Source: Yamagishiella unicocca (lineage: Eukaryota > Chlorophyta > Chlorophyceae > Chlamydomonadales > Volvocaceae). From it: DNA of 64,000 nucleotides. This document shows positions 45,601-57,140 of this stretch, in pieces (the first letter of the stretch is position 1; each line of letters opens with the position of its first letter). The position numbers and the translations under genes were made by a program. The notes beneath the pieces were generated by a model that saw only the letters and a program-made list of their open reading frames with translations, did not search any database and was not told where the DNA came from. The stretch covers positions 186,001-250,000 of the forward strand of contig BDSL01000006.1 of the NCBI GenBank assembly GCA_003116995.1, given 5' to 3'.

Positions 45601-45772
45601 AGCGGGTGCAGGCGGTTCCGGAGCGGGTGCAGGCGGTTCCGGAGCGGGTGCAGGCGGTTCCGGAGCGGGTGGTTCCGGAGCGGGTGCGGGCGGTTCCGGA
45701 GCGGGTGCGGGCGGTTCCGGAGCAGGTGCGTCCGGGGCGGGCCACCGTACTGGCGGCAGGGCACGAGGCTGA
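42636..45772 (+). CDS. NSE4: NSE4, kleisin subunit of the SMC5/6 complex, 746 aa
   Basis: Exons 42636-43941, 44483-44739 and 45095-45772 join in phase. The kleisin core spans about residues 266-430: a helical N-terminal part (TWRLLQEQNEQLVAQREDL), then RRIDLRRLGEVAAPMF and the family signature PSVMLGPLDAEPKQRRAPQR. The C-terminal winged-helix part follows: DHAGFAQTEENNHAVGHLLW, then VHFIIPLDMASWRQMCERVP. NSE4 bridges the SMC5 and SMC6 heads and binds NSE1/NSE3, acting in DNA repair and chromosome segregation in the nucleus. The protein is about twice the usual length. Residues 1-65 carry two SUMO-interaction-like motifs (VIDLTGDE, IIDLCDDD) and a basic patch (KRQKR). Residues 70-265 are Pro/Ala-rich. 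The end is a Gly-Ser-Ala repeat. The ATG at 42636 puts the first motif at residue 4; no upstream ATG is in frame. Confidence 0.91.
45541..45735 (+). repeat. Coding minisatellite at the NSE4 C-terminus
   Basis: A unit of about 24 nt based on GGTTCCGGAGCGGGTGC recurs about eight times and encodes GGSGAGA repeats in the last exon. The minus-strand PEPPAPA frame and the plus-strand VPERVQA frame are shadows. Confidence 0.9.
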
Positions 45773-46772
45773 GGAGGGGGGCCTCGGGCGGATCGGCTGT
45801 GCGGATGCATTGCGTTGGATGGATGTGGCGAGCAGTGCGCCGGTGGGCGCGTAGTGAGGCGGCGTGCAGCGTGCGAATTCCGCAGTGTGCTGCGCTGGCT
45901 GTTCATGTATTGGGTTTTAGGGCTTGGGGGCAGGCATCGTCGAAACTTTGGAGTGTACGGTCGAGTTAGCCCATTCAGGTGGAGGGTTCCATTCGAATTT
46001 TCATGTTTTACAGTAAATGGGTGACGTTTCGATCTGCAGCTGGCTGTGCCGTTGAGACGAAGTTCCGTTGGCTCGGGGCTGCTGCGAGCTTTGACGCAGG
46101 CCGCACATGACGGCCAGACGATGTGCTGATGTACCGGTATAGTGTCCTGGCTTGGGTCGCTATGACAGCTTTTAGGGCAGCAGGCGGGTGCTGCGGACAT
46201 ACCGAGTGCACGTTTTGTTTCACAGTTGGACAAGTTTTCACGGCGCGCTGATAGCAGGGCGCATGAGATGTCACCATCACCGCTTTTCACCATTCTTGTT
46301 ACGAAGAGATGCTGGTTTGCGCAGGTCTAGGATTTAATTTAGGACGATGAGTTGCTGAAGCGTCTGTCATGCATCGTTGCCTGGACGCCTGGGTGTATGT
46401 GGGTACCTATTGGACGTTGCTGTGTTGTGTCGACTGTGGCCTCCCAATTGGGCACAGGCCGTGTGGAGCCGTGGCGAAGCAAGGAAGCGGTTGGGGAGTG
46501 TCGAACAGTGGTGGAAACACGAATTGTCGTACCTACCCTGCCGTGCGCAGCTGTCGAATCCGCAACGGTTATGGCAGCCATTGCACAGCGCGCTATTCAT
46601 GTACACAATGGACAATCCTTACGTAACCGACGTTACGACTCATCATCTACCTTGCATTGTAGCCTTCGCCCTGTGCCGGATAGTCTCTTCAATGTAGCTA
46701 GCTGTTCACTCCCAGGTTGCCATTCCTGGAAAAAAAGCGGACCTTGAGCGGGCCGCTTCAGAAGCAGTAGCC
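45773..46772. other. Intergenic region between NSE4 and the large coiled-coil gene
   Basis: About 1 kb without a supported gene. It contains the NSE4 3' UTR and the promoter of the next gene. A possible extra 5' exon pair for the next gene, ending at CCTTAC|GTAACC near 46624 and resuming at 46718 in matching phase, would add MYTMDNPY plus VAIPGKKADLERAASEAVA. I cannot decide whether it is used. Confidence 0.45.
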
Positions 46773-49700
46773 ATGTCACGGCGTGGAAATGCCAGCAGCG
46801 GGCTAGGTAAGAGGATGAATGCTGCCCCAGCCATGTACCGGTACATGTTATGGCAGCTGGCCGTATTCGACATACAGGCCCGAAGCTGGACAAAGACCAA
46901 CTTGCTGCACAGCGAAAGGAACAGTATGGATTTGCCAACATGGCGAAGGAGCAGGAATTCCGCTCCACGACGAAAGGTGCGAACGAAAGCCACTGGCGTT
47001 GCCTTACTCATTCGTACGCTCTCTGTTTAGCTATATGGTTCTGAACAAATACAATATCTGCGCGGGGCTGGCAGATGCACACATGGCTCGTCGTGCTGAA
47101 GACCCCGCGCTCCCTTCTGAGATTTGTGTGGGTCCTTCAGGGACGACCTAGCCAGCATGGGGGCCGGTGAAGAGCGGCGGGGCCTTAGCTCGCGCTGAGA
47201 GTGCCATTACAGGGGGCCGGGGGTGTAGAACAACACGGGTTTGGCCGTATGGAGAAGATAGACGCCCGCTTTACCACATGCCCGCTTCTAGGCCTATTGG
47301 CACACCCGTTCTTCTGGGGAGCACAACGTTAATGGGCTTAGCCACGATGTGGGTCGGGCCGCAGCGATGCGCTCCAGTTTCACCCGTGGCGGTGCGCTGC
47401 TTTGACATCAAGACATGGCCGCACGGCTTTCAAGCCCTCTTCCCTTCCTCCCTCCCTCCCTCCCTCCCTGCGCTCAACACGCACCGAACGCCCCGCCCCT
47501 CCTTGAAACCCCATCCGCAAAACCTGCGGCCCCCGCACACGCTACCGCCCCTCTAGGCGAGGTCAAGGAGCTCAACGACCGGGTCCGAGAGCTGACCGAC
47601 ATGCTGGAGGACCGCAAGAACGCCAACAAGATGCTCAACGCGGAGAACCAGCGGCTCAAGAAGATGTGCCAGGACCTGCAGTTCCAGATGCTCAACAAGC
47701 CCACGGCGCGGGGCGAGAGCGCGGCGCTCAAGTCCATGCGGGAGATGGTGCGGCTGGCCGGGGGCCTGGAGCGAGGCCATCAGGGCGGAAGCGATGGAGT
47801 CCGTGAGCCGACGAAGGGGGAAAGAGAAGGAATGAGTCAATGAGGAGAACCCCACCCCAGGAGTGTGCCGGTTTGAGGGTTGAAGGCTGGGGGCGGCAGT
47901 CTTGGGGCGGGTGGTTTCCGCGGCAAGCGCTGGTGCAGTGAGGTGGCGGCAAGGGCGCTGTGGTCTAATGCCCCCCAACCGCCTCGGCCTCCCCCGCCGC
48001 GCAGGCCCGCCAGTTCCAGAGCCAGGAGCAGATGACGGCAGCAGCCGCCGAGAAGCTGGTTACGGAGCTGATGGCGCAGAACCAGGAGGCCATGGACGAG
48101 ATGCAGCGGCTGGGGGACCACCGGGATGGACTGCAGGTCGGTGCGAGCGGGATCGGCACACACCCCTCGACAGGCGCCCCGGCTACTGCGTCCAAGGGTG
48201 CCAGCGAGGGAGGAAATGAAGGAGGTGCTAAGCGAGTCTCCGCTGCAGCTGCAGCTGCTGACCCCGAGCTTAGCCATTCCACCAAGGCTGCCTTGCAGAA
48301 ACCACCCCAGACACCGCCTCCCACACATCGGCCCCCCTGCTCCCCTCACCCCCCAAAGGCCGAGCTCAACACCACCAGCGAGGCGCTCGCGTCCGCTACC
48401 GCCGAGATCGCGTCGTACAAGGATGAGGTGGCGGCTTTGGTGGAGGAGAAGGAGGCAATCATCGCGCGGGGCGAGCAGCTGGACCAGGAGCGCCAGCAGG
48501 TGGGGGGGAAGGAGAGGCGGGGGAGGGGGGACGGGGGAGGGGGGTTGTTACCTGTTCCACACAGGGCGGGCATGTTGTCGGCTGCTCGCGCGCGTTTTGG
48601 CGTTCCCAAAGACGTACGCGAAGCTTCCACGTTTCGCATGTAAGGACGAGACGTGGCTGGGATGGGACCACGGCCGTTGTGTGCGTGAACGTTACCGGCG
48701 CCGCGCCCCCGCTCTCTCTCCGACCGACCCCGTCAGGCTATCGCCGAGCTCGCTGCGGAGGTGGAGGCGCTTAACCAGGCGATCGTACAGCGCGACGCGG
48801 CGGCGGAAGCGGCGAGGTTGGAGGCGGAGGCGGCGCTCCGGAACCAGAAGGCGACCATGGAGGCGGAGGCGCTCCAGCAGCGGCGGGCGGTCACGGCGGA
48901 GCTGGAGGCGCAGGCGCGTCGGGGGGGGCGGCGGGGACTGGGCAATGGGGACTGGGCAGTGGAGAGGGGAGCGGTGGAGGCTTCCAGTCTTCATAACTTC
49001 GCCGGATGCACCACGGAGTGGAAGGGCCCAACAATAACTATTCGGGAGGGCTTTAGGGTTGTAGACGCGCGGCGGCCGGTCTGCATAGGCTGCTGCCGTC
49101 GAGTAACGGAACAGAAGCGCCTGGTGGTGCTGGCTGAAGGAGTGGTGGTGGTCGACATCCTTGCAATCGTCACCAGCTCTTGTTCCCGCTGCACTTCCCC
49201 CCTAACGCCTTGGTGCCCCTGCACCTCCTCCCCTCCCATGCCCACAGCAGCCGGGGGCGGAAATCGATCTCCGGCTTTGGATCCTCGAACGAATTTCTCC
49301 AGCATGCAGGCAGTGTCAAACAAGTTTTCCTATCGGTTTCTCGTCGGTTTCACTTATCTCTGAAGTGCCTATCAGCCCCCCCGGCCCTCAACCTCACGCC
49401 TCGCCCTCTGCTTAGGTGTCCTCGCTCCAAAAGCTGTTGGAGCAGGCGCATGACTCCCTGCGCTCGCTCAACCAAACCGAGCTGCTGGGACCCGGATGGA
49501 AGCTGCTGGAACATGGCCTACCGCCGCCGCCCCCAGAGCCTGAGCCGCCGCCGCCGGTTCTGGTAGCGGAGAGCAGGTCGTCCAGTGTCCGCGGGTCTCG
49601 GCGGCTATCACGATCTGGGTCGGTCGCGGGATCCGCTGCGGGATCCGTTGCGGGATCCGTAAGGGGCCCCGTTACTGGACCCGTTGCTGGATCCGTTGCT

Positions 49701-52700
49701 GGATCTGTTGCTGGATCTGTTGCTGGATCCGTTGCGGGGTCCGCTGCAGGGTCCCTTGCTGGGCGACCGCTGTCCATTTCGGGGCGACCCGCTGTCGGCT
49801 CGGTAGCAGCGTCCATGCAGCTGGAGCACTCCGGGGAGCTGGTTCCGGAGCTGCACTCGGAGCACTCCGCGGTCGCGGCTCCGGGCTCCTCGCCGCGGCC
49901 GTCCCGGGCTGCCAGCGTGGCAGCGGGCGGCTCGCGGCCGCCGTCGGTTGCGCCGTCGGTTGCGGCGTCGGTTGCGGCGTCGGTTGCGGCGTCGGTTGCG
50001 GCGTCGGTTGCGGGGTCGGTTGCGGGGTCGTTGGCTCGAAGCGTCAGGCCGTCTGAGGCTGGCGCCGCAATGAAGGCGGAGGCTGCGGGGTCGCTTGCAG
50101 ATGAAGAACTCGCGTTGGAGGCGGGGGTCGCGGAGGACGAGGAGGACGAGGAGGACGGCAGCCAGGGCCGGGGGCAGGTGGCCGGAGCTGGCGGAGACGA
50201 GGCTGCAGCGGGGGCCGTGAGCCCAAGCAGAGGCAGCAGAGCGATGTCGGAGGCGTCGAGGGGTCGGAGATCCAAGCCCGGGAGCTCCCGGCCGGGATCG
50301 GTGGCGGCATCCTTGGCCGAGGAAGCGCTAGCGGGCGGCGAAGGGGCGGCATCCTTGGCCGCAGGTGCCGTCACCGCCGCCGCTGGTGACGCCCTGCCGC
50401 AGCCCGCGGCACCGTCGAGCCCCCGCGGCAACATCCTCGAGCTGCTGCTGCACGGTACGACATGGTCGGACATGACGCTGTACGGCACTGCTAGGCCTGC
50501 TGCTCCCGGCAAAAACACACATTTGGCTCCATACCCCATCCCAGCACCGCCATCACCCCCGGCCCATCTCGCACACAGGATGCGACCCCCCTCACCCGCA
50601 GACAAAGCCTCACCCCCTCACCCACAGACAACATTCGCCCCTCCCCTTCGCGCCGCGCGCAGACGCCTCCATTCATCCCGGCGTGGTCGGCCTCCCATCC
50701 GCCGACTTGTGGGTCCTCCTGCGCCTGGCCTGCCCGGGCCTGGGCCTGGCCCACCTGGCGCTCTCCGTGCCCGACCCGACCTCGGGACCCGGCTCCGGAA
50801 CCCTGGACCTCACCCTGCTGCACGCCTTCCGCCTGCACTTCCCGGACGACCAGCGCCTGCTGACGGCGGTGGCGGCGGGCTCGGCCAGGGTGCTGCTGCA
50901 CAACATAAGGCCCGCGCTGGTGGGAGGCTTCGGCTGCCCGCGGCTGGCGCCCGGCGGCGGCACAGCGGACGGCACGGTGGAGCGGGTGGTGGTGGTTGCG
51001 TCGCGGGACGAGCACAACTGCCCGTCCGTGGACCTGTACTGCATGGGCGAGGAGGGTGCGTGTAGGATACGCGGGCGCAAGGCACCAGCTTTCCACGCCG
51101 CAACCGAGCATTGCACCTCCATGCACCATCACGCCGTCATCTGTTGCGGTAGCGGCTCAAGCCCATAACTCCATCTACCGCCACCAAACGCCTCTCAGGA
51201 TGCAAACACAACGTGTGTCCTAAATCTTCCCTCATAAATTTTTAATTCATCAATCAAAGTGATGACCCACGGACTTTCTCTTCAGCCCCTCTCCGCATTC
51301 ATCCTCTATCGTCGTCCCCTCTCCCCCCCCTTTCGCAGGCCGCCCATCTCGTCCCTTCCAGTCCCTCAGCGCCCCCTGGCGCCTCCAGCTGCCCGACACC
51401 ACCCCGCAGCCGCAGCCGCACGAGTTCTGCATCGACACAAACATGCTGCACCGCCTGCAGGTCGGAGGGCGGGCGGGGGGGCGCTGGCTGGGGTCCGGAG
51501 GGGGTTGGCGGCGAGGTGGATGGGAGATTGGTGACGGGCTTGGGGTTCACACGCGGTGCGAGTGCGGGAGACCGACAGCGCGAGGCGGGGGCGATACTGA
51601 TGGCTGTTTGGGAAGCTACTGTAGGTGAGGGAGGTGAGAGCAGTACTGGAGGTGTCTAGATCTGCAGAAATAAGGGCTGGCCCCGCCCTTAGACGCCCTT
51701 GCCAACCGTGTTGCGGCCACTGCCCTCCAGCCACCCGCACTGGGCCCTGATCATCTCCCCTCCCTGCTTCGCCCCTGCCGCAGGCTGACGCCGCCCGCGC
51801 CAGCGGCTTGTTCGACACAGCCGCGCGGGTGTTCATTGGGCGAGGTGACGGCCACACCTACCAGGTGTGGCGGCTGGCGGAGGCGGACGTCAGGCGCAAG
51901 GCCAGCTTTAAGGCAGTGGACCGGGTGCGCCGGGGAAAGGAGGGCGGGACGGGATGACGAGCGGGAGCGGACCCGCGGGTCGGCGGGCCGGCGCATGGCG
52001 AGCGGGTGCGCTGGGACGCCGCTGGGTTCGCCTCCAAGCAAAATACACGGACAGCGTCCATTCCGCGCCTGAGGAGGTAATGGTGGGTTGTGGTTTGTGG
52101 GCCGGAGGTTGAGTGGCCAGACAATGCGGCGAAGCAGCAGAAGTACCGTATGGTGGTTTTGCGCAGGTGCTTGAGGTGGCGGACGACCCGTGGGTCGCGG
52201 CCGCTCCCCTGGCCACAGCCGCCCTGCCGCTCACCGCCGCGCTCTCAGCGCCCACCATCACCCGGCTGGAGCTGTCTAACGTGCGCCTGCTGCTGGGCGG
52301 CCAGCCGGTCGTACGACTGTACGACGCGTCGGACGACATCGCCACCAAGACGCTGGCCTGCCGTACCACCGTGGGCGAGAAGCTGGTGTGCAGTGTGCGC
52401 GCGACGGCCCGCCTGGCGCGCGACCCCGAGGTTTCGGAGCAGCTGCTGGCGGCGCTGCAGCCGGCGCTACAGGTGGGCAGGCGTGGATTTGGGCGTGAGG
52501 GGGATCAGTGCTACCTGCCACAAAACGAACCGCGTGCTCCTGCCTCTTCCTGCGCGCTCATCTGCCCTGGCCGCGCCCTTCCCAACCCCTCCACGTCCCC
52601 ATGTTCCTATTATCCTGGTAAGCGGGTCCTCTTGCCCCCCCCCCTTCATCGGGTCTATTATTGTAACCCCCTTCATCTGCAGGCCGGTGCTGGCGCCCCC

Positions 52701-55700
52701 ACGCTGCCCCCGCTCCACTGGCTGTCCCTGCTGGGTGCGGAGGAGCTGCTGCTGGACCGGCTGCTGGAGGAGCTGCGGGCGGCGGTGGCGGCGGCGGCCG
52801 GTCGCGTGATGGCCCTGCCGGTGCCGAGTGACCTGGCGGACAGCCCCGGCGGGCAGGAGCTGGAGCGGCTGGTGCGGCAGGCGGCAGGTGCGGGGGGGAG
52901 GGCTGGGGCGGCCTGAGCTGGTGGCTGTAGCTGGGGCGGCCTGAGCTGGTGGCTGTAGCTGGGGCGGCCTGAGCTGGGGCGGCCTGAGCTGGGGTATGAC
53001 ATCAAAAACCTGAAGCTTAAGCTACGCGGGCGCTTCGCAATGCCACCCGTCTCGTACCACTGTGTCTCTGTCCACCACCACCCGCCGCCTCGCCGTCATT
53101 CCACAGACGCGGTGCTGGTCAAGGAGCGGCAGCTGTCGGAGGGGCTGGCCAGCTGCCAGGTGGTGGTGGCGGCCGCCGCCACCGCCAACCCCAACGAGGC
53201 GCCACTGGCTCGGGCGCGGATGGGCCACATTCGGACGCATGTGGCACGGTGGGGCTCGCCGTGGGAGGGGCAGTGCGTTGGGAGGGGCGGTGTGGGCCGC
53301 GGGGCAGGGCAGCGCGGGTCCGTATCTGGGCGGATAGCGTCCAAAGGCCAATGTGCCGCCACCCATTTCCCCATTCCAAGCCCAACCACTGCATGCGGCG
53401 CACGCTGCCGGCGCCGCCGCCGCGTCCCTGGCAGGTCGCTGGCGGTGCTGGTGGCCTTCTTCCGGCAGCGCCTGGAGCTGTACCGGCTGGGCGCGGTGGC
53501 CTGGTACAACATCACCGCCGCAGCTGGCCCCGACGACCCCGTCTCCCGCATGCCCGTCACCACAACCCCCCTCCAGTCCAACGGCCTGAAGCGTGCCATG
53601 CAGGACCTCGCGGCGGCGCTACAGGCCTTAACCCCGCCCGGCGTAACGTCGGCGGAGCTGCTGGCGGCGGCGGGCGCCGCCGGCGGCGCGTCGCTGGTGC
53701 TGCTGCCGCCATCGCTGGCGGCGACGGCCGTGCTTGGCGGCGGCGCAGCCGCCGCACCGGCGGCGGAGCCGCCGCCGCCGGCGCCGGAGGCGCCGGCGTC
53801 GGCCTTGGCCGACGCGGCCAGGGACCTGGAGACGGCGCTCCGCGCCTCCGTCGACGCCGCCGCGGCCGCTGGCAACGAGGCCTTCGAGGCGCTGCGGCGG
53901 GAGGTGGCGGCGCCGGGAGTGGACGACGTGGCGGCGGTCGAGGCGGCGCAGGGGCGGCTGGCGGTGCTGGCGGCGCCGGTGACGGCGGCGCTGGTGGCGG
54001 GGATGGCGGGGCTCTGCCAGGGCGCCGTCGCTGACAGCCTGGCGGAGCCGGAGACGGTGGCGGCGCTGCGGGACCAGCTGCTCGCGGCCGCCAAGGCGGC
54101 GGCGTCGGGCCCGGGGATGGCTGGCTCGGCCGCCGCGGGGGCGCACCTGGTGGCGCAGTTGGCGCTGCAGCTCAAGTGGCAGGCGACGGCTGCGGCGGCG
54201 GTGGCTGCAGGCAGGCCCGGCGCGCTGCTGGCTGCGGCGCCGGGCGGCGGAGGTGGGTAGTTGGGAGGAAGGCAGCGGGGTAACTGGGGGCCGGCACCGC
54301 ACTGGAGCTTGACGTGAGGAGGCACTGGGCGGCTCGGGTCGGTTGTGGCCCTCTCCCCACATCTCGATTCACCGGGTTCCTCTTCCCCGGTTTCTTGTTA
54401 CCGGTATGTTCGCCGTTCGCCCTACTGGCTGCAGGGCCCCCGTCTCCCTCGCGCGCCGCTCCGCAGCTGAGTGCGGCGCTGCGGTCGCTGCAGTGGCTGG
54501 TGCGCGCCATGATGAGGGCGGCGCCCGAGCCCGCGCCCATGGCCATCAGCCCGCAGTCCGTGGTGGCCTGGGCCAAGGGCAGCGCGAGGCTGCGGCTGCA
54601 GGTGGGGGTGCTGGGCACCACCTGGGCGGCGGCGGCGGTGGCGGCGGCGGGGCACTCGTTGCTGCTGTGCGGCCAGCGGCACGCGGCGGTGATACTGGCC
54701 CTGGAGGTGATGGGCAGGTGCGTTGAGGGTGCTGGGGCTAAGGATGCTGGGGCGGCGGTTGGGCACGAGCCTGCAGTTTGGGCGGCGGTTGGGGACGGCG
54801 GTTGGGCGGCGGTTGGGCACGAGCCTGCGTTGCTTTACCTGAGGCTGGGTTGCGCTGCGGGTTGAACCGGATGAGAGTGAAGTGCGTGATGCTACCGGAC
54901 TATGATGCTACCGGACTATGATGCTACCGGACTATGATGCTACCGGACTGTGATGCTACCGGACTATGATGCTACCGGACTGTGATGCTACCGGACTGTG
55001 ATGCTACCGGACCCGTCCCTCACGTCTCACGCGTACCGTGCGCCGTGCTGTGTATCGCTGCAGGGAGGTCGACCGCGTGCTGGACGCCATCAAGGTCACC
55101 CTGGAGTCCTTCCGGGCAAACCGCGCGTACGACGAAGCCGTACTCGCCGAGTGCATGCCGGCCATCGCCACGGCGCTCACCTCGCACGCCTCCGCCGCCG
55201 TCACGTCCTGCTTCTGGATGGCGGCGCAGATGCTGATGACGCCGCTTGTCGTACTGGCGCCGCCGCAGCAGCAGCTCATCCAAGCCGCCGCGGACGCCGA
55301 CGCCGCGGCAGCGGCGGCGGCGGCTCGGCCGCCAGGCCTCGCTGACGCCTCCGCCAGTAACACCGGCGGCGCCGGTGGCGGCAGCGGCAGCAGCGGCTCC
55401 TCCTACAGCTCGTCCTTACACGTGGCCAGCCAGGTCAGCTTCACGTTGCTGACGCTGGGGAACACGAGCGTCGGCGGCGAAGCGCCGCGGCTTTCGGAGC
55501 CGCCGGCCCGCCCCGGAGAGGCGTCGCTGTCGCCCCTGAGCCAGCCCCTGCTGACTACGTGGCGGCCCCGCGGCGCGGTGATGTATCTGGACATAGCGCG
55601 GATCAACGCCGCCGCCGCGGCGGCCGCCGCCGGCGCGCCGCCCGACGGCGCGGCTCCAGTCGACACAGCGGCGCTGCCGAGCCTTCCGGCGGCAGCGGAG

Positions 55701-57140
55701 CTGCTGGGCTGGACCGTGATCCACGGGGAGGAGTTTTACAACGCACAGTTCGCCGCCGCCGCGGCCGTGGCGGCGACGCCGCCGCCGGAGGCGGCGGCGG
55801 CGGCGGCGACGCCATCCGCCAGCCGCGGACCAAGCTCCGTCGCTGGGTCCGTCGCGACGGCTGCGACGACGCACGCCGCGGCGCTGGCGGCGGACCCCCT
55901 AGCGGCGCTGAGTGAGGCCAAGATGGCGGCGCACATGGCCAAGGAGGCTGACGTGGCGGTGCTGGCGGGCGGGCGGCTGGCGGATGCGGGCTCCATGGTC
56001 AAGTGGCTGTCGCAGAACGGCGTGCTGGTGCTGGAGGCGGCGGACCTGCAGCTGCCCGGCGCCGCCTTCGCCGCCGCCGTCGACGGAGGCGGCGACGCCG
56101 CCGCCCGGGAGCTGGCGCGCATGCTGGTGGGCCTGCTGGGAACCCACCACCTGCAAGCCGCGGCGGTGCGGGCCCTGACGCCAGGCGCCGGCGTCGCGGC
56201 GGCTCCGCCGCCGCCGTCGGCGCCTGCTAGCGCTGCGGCGACGCCGCGGGCGGGCAGCCGCGCCGCCACACCTCGCGCGTCCATGTATGGGGAGGTACCC
56301 CCCTCGCCCGCCTCCGCCTCCGCCTCGCCCGGCTCCGTCGCCGCCGCCTCCACTGCACCATCCGCAACGCATCCCCCACCTCCGCCGCCGCCGGCGCTGC
56401 TTCCGCTGGCGGTCCTGACCTACCTGCCCGACGTGGCGGTCGCCAAGCCGGTGCTGGCGGTGTGTGGCGAGCTGGCGCACCGGGTCGACCTGGCGCTGCA
56501 GGCGCTGCAGGCCGCCTTCGCGGCGGCGGCGCCGGTGGCGCCCCACTCGGACATGCTGGCCCGCCACGTGGGCCGCCAGCTGGCGCAGCAGAAGCTGCTG
56601 CTGGAGGGGCTGCTCATCGCGCCCGAGCTCATCCGCGCCAAGCACCCGGGTACGATTCCGCGCGCTGGCAGCGCAGCGGCCTCCCCTGCGGGGCTGCTGT
56701 GGCAGCCGTGGGCCGGAGACGCGGCGCGGACGCCCACGATGGGCCCAGGGCTAAGCCGGCAGAGCAGCCTGGGCCGCGTGCGGCCGGCGCTGCCCAGCAT
56801 GACCCCCAAGGGGACGTCGAAGCGCACATCCCTCGCCAGCGGCGTCGGCGGCGGTGGCGGTGGCGGGCTGGGCACGCCGCCGCGGCCGCCTCCGGCGGCC
56901 GCCGCCGCCGCCGCCGCGGCGGCGGATGCGTACAGCACGGAGAGCGAGGACGACGAGGTGGGAGTCAACCGCCTGGCGGCGCCGCCGGGTCCCGGCATGC
57001 GGGCGAGGGCGGGGCCGTCGGCTGCCGCTGCGGCGCTGTTGCCGGATGAGCCGGATGCGGACTCGGACGTGGCGTCCATTAGGAGTGCGTCCACGCTGGG
57101 GTCGTTGGGGAGGGCTGGCAGCGCGCGGCGGGCGTTGTAG
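46773..57140 (+). CDS. Large uncharacterised protein, about 2107 aa, N-terminal coiled coil and helical Ala-rich C-terminus
   Basis: I do not recognise this protein. Sixteen exons join in phase: 46773-46806, 46878-46976, 47557-47747, 48005-48136, 48359-48499, 48737-48913, 49416-50454, 50663-51055, 51339-51460, 51784-51924, 52167-52472, 52683-52887, 53107-53272, 53435-54252, 54435-54717, 55064-57140. Residues 1-280 are charged coiled coil (GEVKELNDRVRELTDMLEDR, KNANKMLNAENQRLKKMCQD). A disordered region with SVAGS and SVAAS repeats follows. The middle (about 605-990) looks folded and beta-rich: HPGVVGLPSADLWVLLRL, RVLLHNIRPALVGGFGC, ITRLELSNVRLLLGGQP. The remainder is helical and interrupted by Ala/Gly tracts (FFRQRLELYRLGAVAWYN, EVDRVLDAIKVTLESFRANR). 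No transmembrane segment or enzyme motif is evident. The donor after exon 6 is non-standard (CAG|GCGCGT). The start at 46773 may be preceded by another exon. A scaffold or ciliary role is possible but unsupported. Confidence 0.78.
49620..50035 (+). repeat. Coding repeats (GSVA and SVAA units) in the large coiled-coil gene
   Basis: Two blocks of short in-frame repeats lie in exon 7. GGATCCGTTGCTGGATC-type 12- to 15-nt units at about 49620-49760 encode GSVA. GCGTCGGTTGCG-type 12-nt units at about 49945-50030 encode SVAA. Minus-strand frames rich in DPATDPATD are shadows of these. Confidence 0.88.
54888..55013 (+). repeat. 16-bp minisatellite in the last intron of the large coiled-coil gene
   Basis: The unit GATGCTACCGGACTAT (with a GACTGT variant) is repeated about eight times between the donor at 54717 and the acceptor at 55063. 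It ends about 50 nt before the acceptor. Confidence 0.95.

Noticed and set aside
45034..46293. 419-aa minus-strand frame with PEPPAPA repeats
   Set aside because: Reverse of the NSE4 Gly/Ser/Ala tail repeat. The NSE4 C-terminal domain on the plus strand is recognised.
53096..54325. 409-aa minus-strand frame opposite the large coiled-coil gene
   Set aside because: Ala/Ser-rich shadow. The plus-strand exons there have matching phases with their neighbours.
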